Below, piece after piece: positions 1-7,900 of a DNA stretch of 64,000 nucleotides. The notes beneath the pieces were generated by a model that was not told the origin of the DNA, ran no database searches, and saw only the letters and a list, made by a program, of their open reading frames with translations. The translations under genes were made by a program, and so were the position numbers. The DNA comes from Jiangella mangrovi (GTDB lineage: Bacteria > Actinomycetota > Actinomycetes > Jiangellales > Jiangellaceae): the NCBI RefSeq assembly GCF_014204975.1, contig NZ_JACHMM010000001.1, positions 6,944,037 to 7,008,036 of the forward strand, read 5' to 3'. The number at the start of each line of letters is the position of its first letter. Within the stretch, counting starts at the first letter, position 1.

Positions 1-413
1 ACGACGCCGTCGGTGTAGTTGTCGACGTCCTCGCCCAGGTACCAGACGCCGCCGTCGTCATCCTGCGCGTAGTAGTCGAGCGCGACCTCGACGATGCGCC
101 CGGCCCGATAGGCGACGTACTGCGACACGACCGCCTCGATCCGCTGGTCCGCCCAGGTGACGGTGCGCGTCCGCGGCAGGGTCGTGACCTCGACCCGCAG
201 CGGCTCACCCTCCTCCTGGCCGAGCTGGATCACCTGACCGCCGGGCGGCACCGGGAACAGCGGGTTCGTGACCGCCGCCGGGTCCGTGAACGACGGCGTC
301 GCGGTGTCGACCCGGCGGGTGTCCTGGCTCGCGCCGCAGCCGGCCAACACGACGGCCAGCGCGACGGCCGCCACGACGCCCGCCGCGAGGACGACGGCTG
401 GGCGCGGGCGCAC
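1..413 (-). CDS. Secreted lipoprotein of unknown function, 3' end cut by window edge
   Basis: Reading the minus strand from a GTG at 413 gives an N-terminus with an arginine pair, a hydrophobic stretch and the lipobox VVLAGC (lipid-attachment Cys about residue 26), so a surface-anchored lipoprotein is expected. After a short polar linker the visible 137 residues contain a compact beta-rich segment with the motif VWYLGEDVDNY near the window edge. The C-terminus lies outside the window. I do not recognise an enzymatic family. The GTG is one base past the TGA of the PepSY gene (415-732), so the two genes are almost certainly one operon and translationally coupled. Start choice rests on this coupling and on the position of the signal peptide. 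Confidence 0.8.
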   Translation of the reverse strand, partial: MRPRPAVVLAAGVVAAVALAVVLAGCGASQDTRRVDTATPSFTDPAAVTNPLFPVPPGGQVIQLGQEEGEPLRVEVTTLPRTRTVTWADQRIEAVVSQYVAYRAGRIVEVALDYYAQDDDGGVWYLGEDVDNYTDGV

Positions 414-414
414 G

Positions 415-732
415 TCAGTCGCCGTCGTCGCCGGTGCCGTCGGACTCGTCGCCCAGCACGGCGAAGTCCTGGTCCAGGTGCACGTCGACCTGCGTACCGT
501 CGTCGAGGGTGACCTCGACCTCGTAGTACCCCTCCTCGTCGCCGACCTCGGTCCCGGTGACGGTGCCGCCGCCGGTGTCCTCGAGCGCCACCGCGCTCGC
601 CCGCTCCAGCGCGTCGCCGGTGATGGGCCGCTCCTCGTCGTGCCGCGCCGACGCCACGCCCATGGCCGCGATCGCTCCGGCCACCGCCACGGCCGCCGCA
701 CCGGCGCCGATCCACCGCTTCGGGTGCCTCAT
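415..732 (-). CDS. Secreted PepSY-domain protein
   Basis: 105-residue protein with an N-terminal signal segment (about residues 7-28) and a single PepSY-like domain (about residues 35-95, with the pattern ITGDALERA... followed by YYEVEVTLDDGTQVDV). PepSY domains are inhibitory or sensory modules often found next to two-component systems. A strong ribosome site (GGAAGGAGCGAGG) lies just before the ATG at 732. The C-terminal tail is Asp/Gly-rich. The gene is followed after 1 bp by the lipoprotein gene. A pair of GTTCAGC direct repeats lies 56-73 bp upstream, resembling sites seen upstream of the neighbouring response regulator, which suggests control by that regulator. Confidence 0.85.
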   Translation of the reverse strand: MRHPKRWIGAGAAAVAVAGAIAAMGVASARHDEERPITGDALERASAVALEDTGGGTVTGTEVGDEEGYYEVEVTLDDGTQVDVHLDQDFAVLGDESDGTGDDGD

Positions 733-787
733 GGTCCTCGCTCCTTCCGGGTGTTTGGCTCGGATGGATCGAGACTGCGCCCGGGGT

Positions 788-805
788 GCTGAACCTGCGC
801 TGAAC
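788..805 (-). promoter_or_regulatory. Candidate response-regulator box upstream of the PepSY operon
   Basis: On the minus strand two perfect GTTCAGC heptamers occur with an 11-bp period. OmpR/PhoP-type regulators typically bind tandem direct repeats with this period. A similar pair, GTTCGC twice with an 11-bp period, lies at 3638-3655 upstream of the response regulator gene. Assignment to that regulator is inference. Confidence 0.5.
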
Positions 806-826
806 GGTGGTTGGCTCCGACGTCGG

Positions 827-1293
827 GGGCTCCCCGTCCCCCTGCTGCCCATTCTCTTAGCCGCGGACACCCGCCTCAAGCGGACCGAATGGCGCTTCGC
901 GCGGAGGGGACCGCTTGACCCGGGCACCCGCGGCCTAAGAACGGGCCAGCTATCAGGGGGACGGGGAGACCCTGGGCACGCCTCGCCGCCTCCGTGCCCG
1001 TTTCGTCCCGCTTTTGGTGGGCTGTGGACAGCGATGATCATCAACGATCGCGTACATCACCACGATTACCCGAGCCCCAACACGATTGCAGGCGTGTCGA
1101 GGCTCGGGTAAGCATGGTGGGCGGCCCAGAAAACCCCCCGAAACCCCACATCCTGGACCGCCACAATGTGTCAGGAGGGAGTTCTCCCCGCTATAGCGAG
1201 GAAAGTCCCTCCCGACACCGCCCCAGCCGAAACCTCACCAACACCGACCGTCGCCAGCACGGAACGCCCCACCCGTCGCCAGACTCCCCCCGT
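827..1293. repeat. Composite intergenic repeat, copy 1
   Basis: Most of the 720-bp gap between the PepSY gene and the kinase gene. It is a diverged copy of 49598-50037 with the same order of parts: a long palindrome (831-967), a block with GTGGACAGCGA and GATCATCA, a 20-bp-stem hairpin (1065-1112), a conserved 40-bp segment containing CGCTATAGCG (1173-1213), and an end block GTCGCCAGACTCCCCCCGTC. No credible gene is seen in it. The part-by-part colinearity indicates a defined, formerly mobile or structured-RNA element rather than chance similarity. Confidence 0.85.
831..967. repeat. 137-bp imperfect palindrome (family 1, copy A)
   Basis: The arms begin TCCCCGTCCCCCTG and end CAGGGGGACGGGGA. 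The inner part has the core CTCAAGCGGACC paired with GGGACCGCTTGA around a GCGC-rich centre. Related to copies at 1288-1426, 43485-43613 and 49602-49741. Confidence 0.85.
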
Positions 1294-1426
1294 CCCCCTG
1301 ATAGCTGCCCGTTCTTAGGCCCCGGGCGGGCGGGTCAAGCGGACCCCCACGGCGCGAAGCGCCACCAGGGGTCCGCTTGAGGCGACCGTTCGGGGCTAAG
1401 AACGGGCAGCTATCAGGGGGACGGGG
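1288..1426. repeat. 139-bp palindrome with 31-bp perfect outer arms (family 1, copy B); probable terminator
   Basis: The outer arm CCCCGTCCCCCTGATAGCTG... (1288-1318) is perfectly complementary to 1396-1426. The inner core TCAAGCGGACC pairs with GGTCCGCTTGA. It lies directly downstream of the kinase stop codon (1455, minus strand), so whatever its origin it could stop transcription of the two-component operon. Confidence 0.9.
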
Positions 1427-1454
1427 CCACCCAACGCATCCACACGCGTCAGGG

Positions 1455-2804
1455 TCACCCGGCCGGCAGGCGAACGACCACCCGGGCCCCGCCAATCGAA
1501 CTCGAGCCCACCTCGACGGTGCCGCCGTGGGCGCGGACCAGCTCGTCGACGATGGCGAGGCCGAGGCCGGCGCCGCCGGCGTCGCGGTCGCGGGCCTCGT
1601 CGAGGCGGACGAAGCGGCGCAGCACCCGGTCGCGGTCCTCCACCGCGATGCCGGGCCCGTCGTCCTCGACCGTGACGACGACGGCGCCGTCGCGCGCGGC
1701 CACCGACAGCCCGACCACGCCGGCCGCGTGCCGGGCGGCGTTGTCGCCGAGGTTGCGCAGGACTCGCCGCAGCGCACCCGCGTCCCCCGTGACCCGGGCC
1801 GCCGCGATCCCCGTCGTGTCGATCCGCAGCCCGGAACCACCCGAACGCAGCCGGGCGGCCTCCTCGAGGACGAGGTCGTCGACGTCCACCGGCGCCGACG
1901 CGAGCCGCAGGCGGTGCTCGTCGGCGCGCGCGAGCAGCAGCAGGTCCTCGACCAGGCGCTGCACCCGCAGGTCCTCGGCGAGCACGGTGGCGGCGAGGTC
2001 GGGGACCGTGGTCCGCCCGGGATGGGCCAGCGCGACCTCGGCGTGCTGGCGGATCGACGCGACCGGTGAACGCAGCTCGTGCGAGGCGTCGGAGACGAAC
2101 TCGCGCTGCCGCGTCTGCGCGTGCTCCAGGCGGTCGAGCATGCGGTTCATGGTGCGGGCCAGCCGCGCGATCTCGTCGTGCCCGGCGTCGGGCACGCGGC
2201 GGTGCAGCTCGGCCGCGGAGATCGCGTCGACCTCCTCGCGCACGGCCTCGACGGGAGCGAGCGCCCGCCCCGCCGCCCACCAGGTCGTCACCGCCACGAC
2301 CGCGAGGAGGACCGGCAGACCCACGCCGAGCAGCCGGGTCACGACGGCGGTGGCCTCGCCGACGTCGTCGGTGGACTGCCCGGCCACGACGGTCCGGTCG
2401 CCGGCGGCCACGGCGACCGCCAGCATGTCCTCGCCCGGCACGATGTCGACGTGTGCGGTGTCGCCCGGCCGGAGGTCGACGGCGTCCGCTCCGGCCACGT
2501 TCGGCGTCGCCGCCACCACCCGCCCACCGGTGTCGATCACCTGCGCGAACCCGTCGTCGTCGGCGATCAGGTGCGGGTCGGCGGCCGCGACGGTCGCGGC
2601 CCTGGCGCGCGCGGCGTCGGTGACCTGCTCGAGCAGCACGGACCGCATGACCAGCACCAGCGCCACCCCGCCGAGCAGCAGCGCGAGCCCCGCGACCAGC
2701 ACCGCTCCCGCCGTCGTCCGCAGCCGGACCGAGCCCCGTCGACCGCGGCCGCCCGAACCAACCGGGCCGGAGTCATGCCCCGCCCCGGTAGGGAGGGTCC
2801 CCAC
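1455..2804 (-). CDS. Two-component sensor histidine kinase
   Basis: 449-residue membrane kinase. TM1 at about 33-53, extracytoplasmic sensor about 55-155, TM2 about 157-178, HAMP about 180-233, dimerisation/phosphoacceptor domain with SDASHELRSP (His242), then HATPase_c with N box NLGDNAARHA (351-360), G1 DDGPGI (381-386) and G2 GAGLGLAIV (411-419). All key residues are intact. I start at the GTG 2804, which lies 1 bp after the response-regulator stop; reading further upstream would run into that gene. The sensor loop has no recognisable ligand domain. Partner is the OmpR-type regulator encoded immediately upstream. Likely senses an envelope signal. Confidence 0.93.
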   Translation of the reverse strand: MGTLPTGAGHDSGPVGSGGRGRRGSVRLRTTAGAVLVAGLALLLGGVALVLVMRSVLLEQVTDAARARAATVAAADPHLIADDDGFAQVIDTGGRVVAATPNVAGADAVDLRPGDTAHVDIVPGEDMLAVAVAAGDRTVVAGQSTDDVGEATAVVTRLLGVGLPVLLAVVAVTTWWAAGRALAPVEAVREEVDAISAAELHRRVPDAGHDEIARLARTMNRMLDRLEHAQTRQREFVSDASHELRSPVASIRQHAEVALAHPGRTTVPDLAATVLAEDLRVQRLVEDLLLLARADEHRLRLASAPVDVDDLVLEEAARLRSGGSGLRIDTTGIAAARVTGDAGALRRVLRNLGDNAARHAAGVVGLSVAARDGAVVVTVEDDGPGIAVEDRDRVLRRFVRLDEARDRDAGGAGLGLAIVDELVRAHGGTVEVGSSSIGGARVVVRLPAG

Positions 2805-2805
2805 C

Positions 2806-3540
2806 CTACGGGCGGGCACCGACAGACCCTCTCGACGAGCCGCTGCCGGACCGCCCGCCCGGCGCGCCGCCGTCGGCGGCCAGCCGGTAGCCGGCGCCCC
2901 GGATCGTCTCGATCGCGGCCCGCCCGAACGGCCGGTCCAGCTTCGTGCGCAGGTGCCCAACGTAGACCTCGACGATGTTCGGGTCGCCGTCGAACGCCTC
3001 GTCCCACACGTGCCGCAGGATCTCCGTCTTCGACAGCACCTCGCCGCGGCGGCGGAGCAGGAACTCCAGCACCGAGAACTCGCGAGCTGTCAGCTCCACC
3101 TCCTGGTCGCCCCGCCAGGCACGCCGCGCGCCGGGGTCGGCCCGCAGGTCTCCCGCCGTCAGCACGACCGGCCGTTCACGCAGGTCGCGGCGGAGCAGCG
3201 CCCGCAGCCGGGCCACCAGCACGTGGTGCGAGAACGGCTTGGTCAGGTAGTCGTCGGCGCCGGTGTCGAGGGCCTCGACCTCGTCCCACTCGCCGTCCTT
3301 GGCGGTGAGCACGAGGATCGGGGTCCACACGCCGCGCGAGCGCAGCCGCGCGCACACCTGGTAGCCGTTGAGGCCGGGCAGCATGAGGTCGAGCACGATC
3401 GCGTCGTACGGGGTCTCGGTGGCGAGCCAGAGCCCGTCGGTGCCGGTGCGGGCGACGTCGACCGCGAAGCCCTCGGCCTCGAGGCCCGCGCGGATCCCCG
3501 CGGCCAGCCGCCGTTCGTCCTCGACCACCAGGATCCGCAT
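2806..3540 (-). CDS. OmpR/PhoP-family response regulator
   Basis: 244 residues. Receiver domain (1-115) with acidic pocket Glu7/Asp8, phospho-acceptor Asp51 (VLDLMLPG), switch Thr79 and conserved Lys101 (DYLTKPF), followed by a winged-helix trans_reg_C domain (about 128-228) with ELTAREFSVLEFLL and GAGYRL. First gene of the operon with the sensor kinase. The C-terminal tail is Gly/Ser-rich and non-conserved. The upstream region holds tandem GTTCGC repeats with an 11-bp period, consistent with autoregulation (inference). Confidence 0.95.
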   Translation of the reverse strand: MRILVVEDERRLAAGIRAGLEAEGFAVDVARTGTDGLWLATETPYDAIVLDLMLPGLNGYQVCARLRSRGVWTPILVLTAKDGEWDEVEALDTGADDYLTKPFSHHVLVARLRALLRRDLRERPVVLTAGDLRADPGARRAWRGDQEVELTAREFSVLEFLLRRRGEVLSKTEILRHVWDEAFDGDPNIVEVYVGHLRTKLDRPFGRAAIETIRGAGYRLAADGGAPGGRSGSGSSRGSVGARP

Positions 3541-3637
3541 CGCTCACCTCCGGACCCGCCCATCGGATCCAATCCTGCTCCTCCTGCGACCGGGTCGCAC
3601 CCCCGTCGCCGGGCAGTCGACGCCATGCCGTAGCCGG

Positions 3638-3655
3638 TGCGAACCCTGAGCGAAC
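3638..3655. promoter_or_regulatory. Candidate response-regulator box in divergent promoter region
   Basis: Two GCGAAC elements (GTTCGC on the minus strand) at 3639 and 3650, exactly 11 bp apart, lie between the divergent response-regulator gene and the HupE-like gene. They match the pattern of the 788-805 repeats. A weaker GAAC/GAAT pair follows at 3681-3694. Confidence 0.45.
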
Positions 3656-3742
3656 AACGGGCGACGACCATTGCCCGCGGGAACTCGGGCGAATCAGGGT
3701 GTTCCCGGCGGATGAAGGATCCCATTCGCCGGAAAGGTGCAC

Positions 3743-4897
3743 ATGTCGACGAGTCGGGTGGTTCGCGCGCTCGGAACCGGGGCCGTCGCGGCCCTCGTGG
3801 CGTCCGTCGCCGCGGTCCTCGTGCTCCTGACGGCCGCCGGCCCGGCCTCCGCTCACGTGCGCACGAGCGACGGCTGGTCGCAGGTGCGTTCCGACGGCGA
3901 CCACGTCGACTGGCGGCTCAGCCTCGAGTACGAGATCCTCGCCCGCGCCATCGGCATGGGCACGGAGGCGATCGAGGCGCCCGACGACAGCAGCCGCCGC
4001 GCCGAGCTCGAGGAGCACCACGACCTCATCGAGACCTACCTCACCGACCGCGTGCTGATCTTCGTCGACGAGGTCGAGTGCACGCTGACGCTCGACGGCA
4101 CCGACGTGGAGCAGCTGCCGGCCACCGACGCGACCGCGGAGGACATCCCGTACGCGGTGCTGCAGCTCGGCTTCGACTGCCACGGCGCCGCGTCGGGCCG
4201 GTACGCCGTCGACTACAGCGTCTTCTCCGGCGCCGGCTCCGATGCCGTCGTCGACGACCACACGAACACCGTCGACTACGACCTCGGCGGCGAGCGCGGC
4301 CGCGTCGTCCTCGACACCGCGCACCCCACCTTCAGCACCGGCGAGCAGTCCTTCGGCCAGTCCGCGCTGCGCTCCGTCGGTCTCGGCGCCGAGCGCATCC
4401 TCACCGGGCTGGACCACGCCCTGTTCGTCGCCGCGCTGGCGGTCGGCGCCACCGGCCTCGCGGCGCTGGCCCGCTCACTGGCCGTGTTCGCCGTCACCCA
4501 CTGCGTCGCGATGCTCGCCGCCGTCGCCGGCTGGGTGAGCCTGCCGGCGCAGGTCGTCGGGCCGCTGGTGGCGCTGTCCATCGTGTACGTCGCCGCCACG
4601 AACGTCGTCGGGCCGGAGTCGCGCTGGCGGCTGCCCGTGGTCGGCGTGTTCGGCCTGCTGCACGGCGTCGCGTTCGCCGGCGAGCTCCGGTTCGAGCACG
4701 GCCTGAGCTGGGATCTGGTGACGTCGTACGCCGGGTTCAACCTCGGCATCGAGTTCGGGGTGGCCGTCCTGGCCGCCCTGGTGTTCCCGCTGGCCACCGT
4801 TGCCCGGCGGTACGCGTGGTTCTCGCTGGCCCACGTGGTGGCGGCCGCAGCCGCCGCTGTGACCGGGCTGGCGTGGTTCGTGCAACGACTGCTCTGA
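3743..4897 (+). CDS. HupE/UreJ-like membrane protein
   Basis: 384 residues with signal peptide (about 1-35), a soluble extracytoplasmic N-terminal domain (about 36-205), then six to seven hydrophobic helices. The membrane part carries the HupE/UreJ_2 family signature: GLDHALFVAAL after an amphipathic stretch, FAVTHCVAMLAAV, and GLLHGVAFAGEL with conserved His residues, typical of putative metal/nickel permeases and related membrane proteins. I prefer the ATG at 3743 over an in-frame GTG at 3737 because GGAAAGG at 3731-3737 gives proper spacing only to the ATG. Divergent from the response regulator; transported substrate cannot be told. Confidence 0.85.
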   Translation: MSTSRVVRALGTGAVAALVASVAAVLVLLTAAGPASAHVRTSDGWSQVRSDGDHVDWRLSLEYEILARAIGMGTEAIEAPDDSSRRAELEEHHDLIETYLTDRVLIFVDEVECTLTLDGTDVEQLPATDATAEDIPYAVLQLGFDCHGAASGRYAVDYSVFSGAGSDAVVDDHTNTVDYDLGGERGRVVLDTAHPTFSTGEQSFGQSALRSVGLGAERILTGLDHALFVAALAVGATGLAALARSLAVFAVTHCVAMLAAVAGWVSLPAQVVGPLVALSIVYVAATNVVGPESRWRLPVVGVFGLLHGVAFAGELRFEHGLSWDLVTSYAGFNLGIEFGVAVLAALVFPLATVARRYAWFSLAHVVAAAAAAVTGLAWFVQRLL

Positions 4898-4935
4898 CCC
4901 CGCAGGTGCCATCCCACCCGTCGAATGGAGACGAA

Positions 4936-7900
4936 GTGAGAACGCTCAGCGAACGCCTTTCCCCGGAGGCGCTCGGCCGTTATCGCCGCCCGGTGGCCGC
5001 GACCGTCGCCCTGCTCGTGGGCGTCGCGGTCGTCGGCCCGGTCGCGACCGTGGTCGCCGAGACGATCGCCGCGAACGCCGCACAGGTCAGCGGCGTCGTG
5101 TTCGAGGACAAGAACGGCAACGGCACCCAGGACGCCGGCGAGCCCGGCGTCGCCGGCGTCACCGTGTCCGACGGCGTGGCGCTGCTCGAGACCGACGCCG
5201 AGGGCCGCTACGAGCTGGAGATGGACGTCGACCGCCGTCTGACGGACATGGTGTTCATCACCCAGCCGGCCGGCTACGTGGTGGGGACCGACCAGTTCAT
5301 GACGCCGAAGTTCTACCAGAGCTTCGGCCAGGTCGCGGCCGGCGAGACGCGGTCGGCGAACTTCGCGCTGACCCGCAAGCCCGGCAGCGAGGGCTCGGCG
5401 TTCTCGTTCGCCAACATCGCCGACCCGCACGTCAACCCGCAGCTGCCGGAGCAGATCCACGAGATCAACTCCACCTCGAACGACATCCCGTTCATCGCCG
5501 TCAGCGGTGACCTCACGAACAACGCCACCGACGCCGAGTTCACCACGTACAAGAACGCGACGGCCGGCTCCGAGATCCCGGTCTGGCCCGCGGTGGGCAA
5601 CCACGAGTACTTCTCCGGCGGCGGCACCACGTACGCCGCGCGCATCGACAACTACCGCCGTCACGTCGGCCCGGAGTGGTACTCCTTCGACTACGGCAAC
5701 CGGCACTTCCTGGTGCTCGAGAACAACGGCCAGGCGCCGTTCGACGAGCAGCTGAGCTGGATCCGCCGCGACCTCGAGGCCAACGTCGGCGACAAGGAGC
5801 TCGTCGTCCTGGCGCACCAGCCGATGAACGTGCCGTTCGGCTCGCCGTCGACCTACGACCAGTACGGCGACCTTTTCGAGCAGTACGACGCCGAGCTGAT
5901 GCTCGTCGGCCACGAGCACTCCAACGACGTCGAGCCGAACAGCGACTTCGCGTCGTCGGCCAAGCACATCCAGACGGTGTCGAGCTCGTACACGATCGAC
6001 AACGCGCCGCGCGGCTTCCGCTTCATCCACATGCGCGGCGACCAGTTCGAGAACCCGTTCCGCATGTACGGCGTCGACAAGGCGATCACGATCACCAGCC
6101 CGGCCCCGGGCAGCGAGGTCGGCGCCGACGGCAACCGCACCGGCTTCCCGGACATCCAGGTGAACGCCTACGACACCGCCGACGAGGTGACCCGCGTCCG
6201 GTACCGCATCGACAACGGCGCCTGGCGCCCGCTGAAGCCGTCGGGCGAGCTGACCTGGCACTCGGAGTTCATCGGCCGCGCCCCGGCACCCGGTGCGCAC
6301 ACCATCCAGGTCGAGGCGCTGAGCGAGGCCGGCGAGACCTGGACCGAGTCGGCGCAGTTCACCATGACGACCGAGCCGCTGGTGGCCCCGGTCGCCGGCG
6401 CCGACTGGAACCAGCACCACGGCGACTCCGGGCACTCCGGCGTGGCCTCCGACGTGGTCGACGCGGGCCTAGAGCTGGCGTGGAGCTACCGCACGCCGGG
6501 CACGTTCCTCACCGGCTCGCCCACCATCGTCGACGGCGTCATCTACGCCGGCACCCGCGACGAGAACGGTGACGGCAACGCCGCGCTGCACGCCGTCGAC
6601 CTGGCCACGGGCGAGAAGCTGTGGGAGTACGAGGTCCCGTCGTCGGTCGTCGGCACCCCGGCCGTCCTCGGCGACAAGGTCTTCGTCGGCACGCTGCGCG
6701 CGCAGCTGTTCGCCGTCGACCGCGCCACCGGCGAGCTGGTCTGGCAGCGCGACACCGAGCCGGGCCAGGGCGACTTCAACCAGCGCGCCTACGGCTACTA
6801 CTCCCCCGCCGTGGCCGACGGCAAGGTCTACTGGGCCTACCAGACCCGCTACGGCGCCGCGAACCGCGGCCTGCTCGTCGCGCTCGACCCCGAGGACGGC
6901 AGCGAGATCTGGGCGTCCGCGATGGCCGGCTCCACGATGAGCGACGGCACGCCGGCGATCGTCGACGGGAAGGTCTTCGTCGGCAGCCAGGACGCCGACG
7001 TCGTCCTCGCCTACGACGCCGAGACCGGCGCCCAGCAGTGGACGTCGGCGGCGACCCTCGGCGGCTGGCAGGACGGTGTCCCGTCCGCGGCCGACGGCCG
7101 GGTCTTCATCGGCGCGAACAACGGCATCATCGCCCGCGACGCCGAGACCGGCGCGACCCTGTGGAGCTACCGCAGCCCGCACGCCTCGCGGGTGTCCAGC
7201 GGCGCCACCCCGTCGGCTCCGGCCATCGACGGCGAGGTCGTCTACATGGGCTTCCCGAGCGGCGCGGTGACGGCGCTCAACGCCCGTACCGGCGCGGTGC
7301 TGTGGGATCGGCTGCTGCCGGGCGGCGGCACCTACACCGGCGGTGTGCTCTCCTCGCCGGTGGTCAGCGGCGAGACGGTCTTCGTCGGCGCCAACAACGG
7401 CTTCTTCTACGCGCTGGACAGCGTGACGGGGCAGCCGCTCTGGCAGTACGAGATCGGCACCTGGGTCGGCTCCGGCCCGGCGGTCAGCGGCAACACCGTC
7501 GTCGCCGGCGCCTGGGACGGCAACCTCTACGCCTTCACCCCGGGCGGCGAGGCGGCCGCGCGCTGGGCCCGCGTCAACGGCACGGTGACCGACGCCGGGA
7601 CCGGCGCGCCGATCGCCGACGCCCGGGTCGTCGCCACCAACGGCAGCACCTCGCTGTCGACGACCACCGACTCGCAGGGCCACTACGTCATGGGCCTGGC
7701 GCCGGGGTCGTACACGCTGTCGACCGCCAAGCGGGCCTTCCTGCCCACCGCCGGCTCGACCACGCCGATCACCGTCGGCGCCACCGGCACCCAGACCGCG
7801 AACCTCGAGCTCGCCGAGGTGACCGGGCCGACGGCGGGCATGTCCACCGTCCCGCCGGACTACGGCTCGGGCAGCCCGCGTACCGACGCGGTCGCCGGCC

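Noticed and set aside
3637-4935. Open frame continuing upstream of the metallophosphatase gene
   Set aside because: It overlaps the HupE-like gene in another frame, encodes Arg-rich shadow sequence and has no RBS; a GTG at 4936 with RBS and signal peptide is clearly the start.
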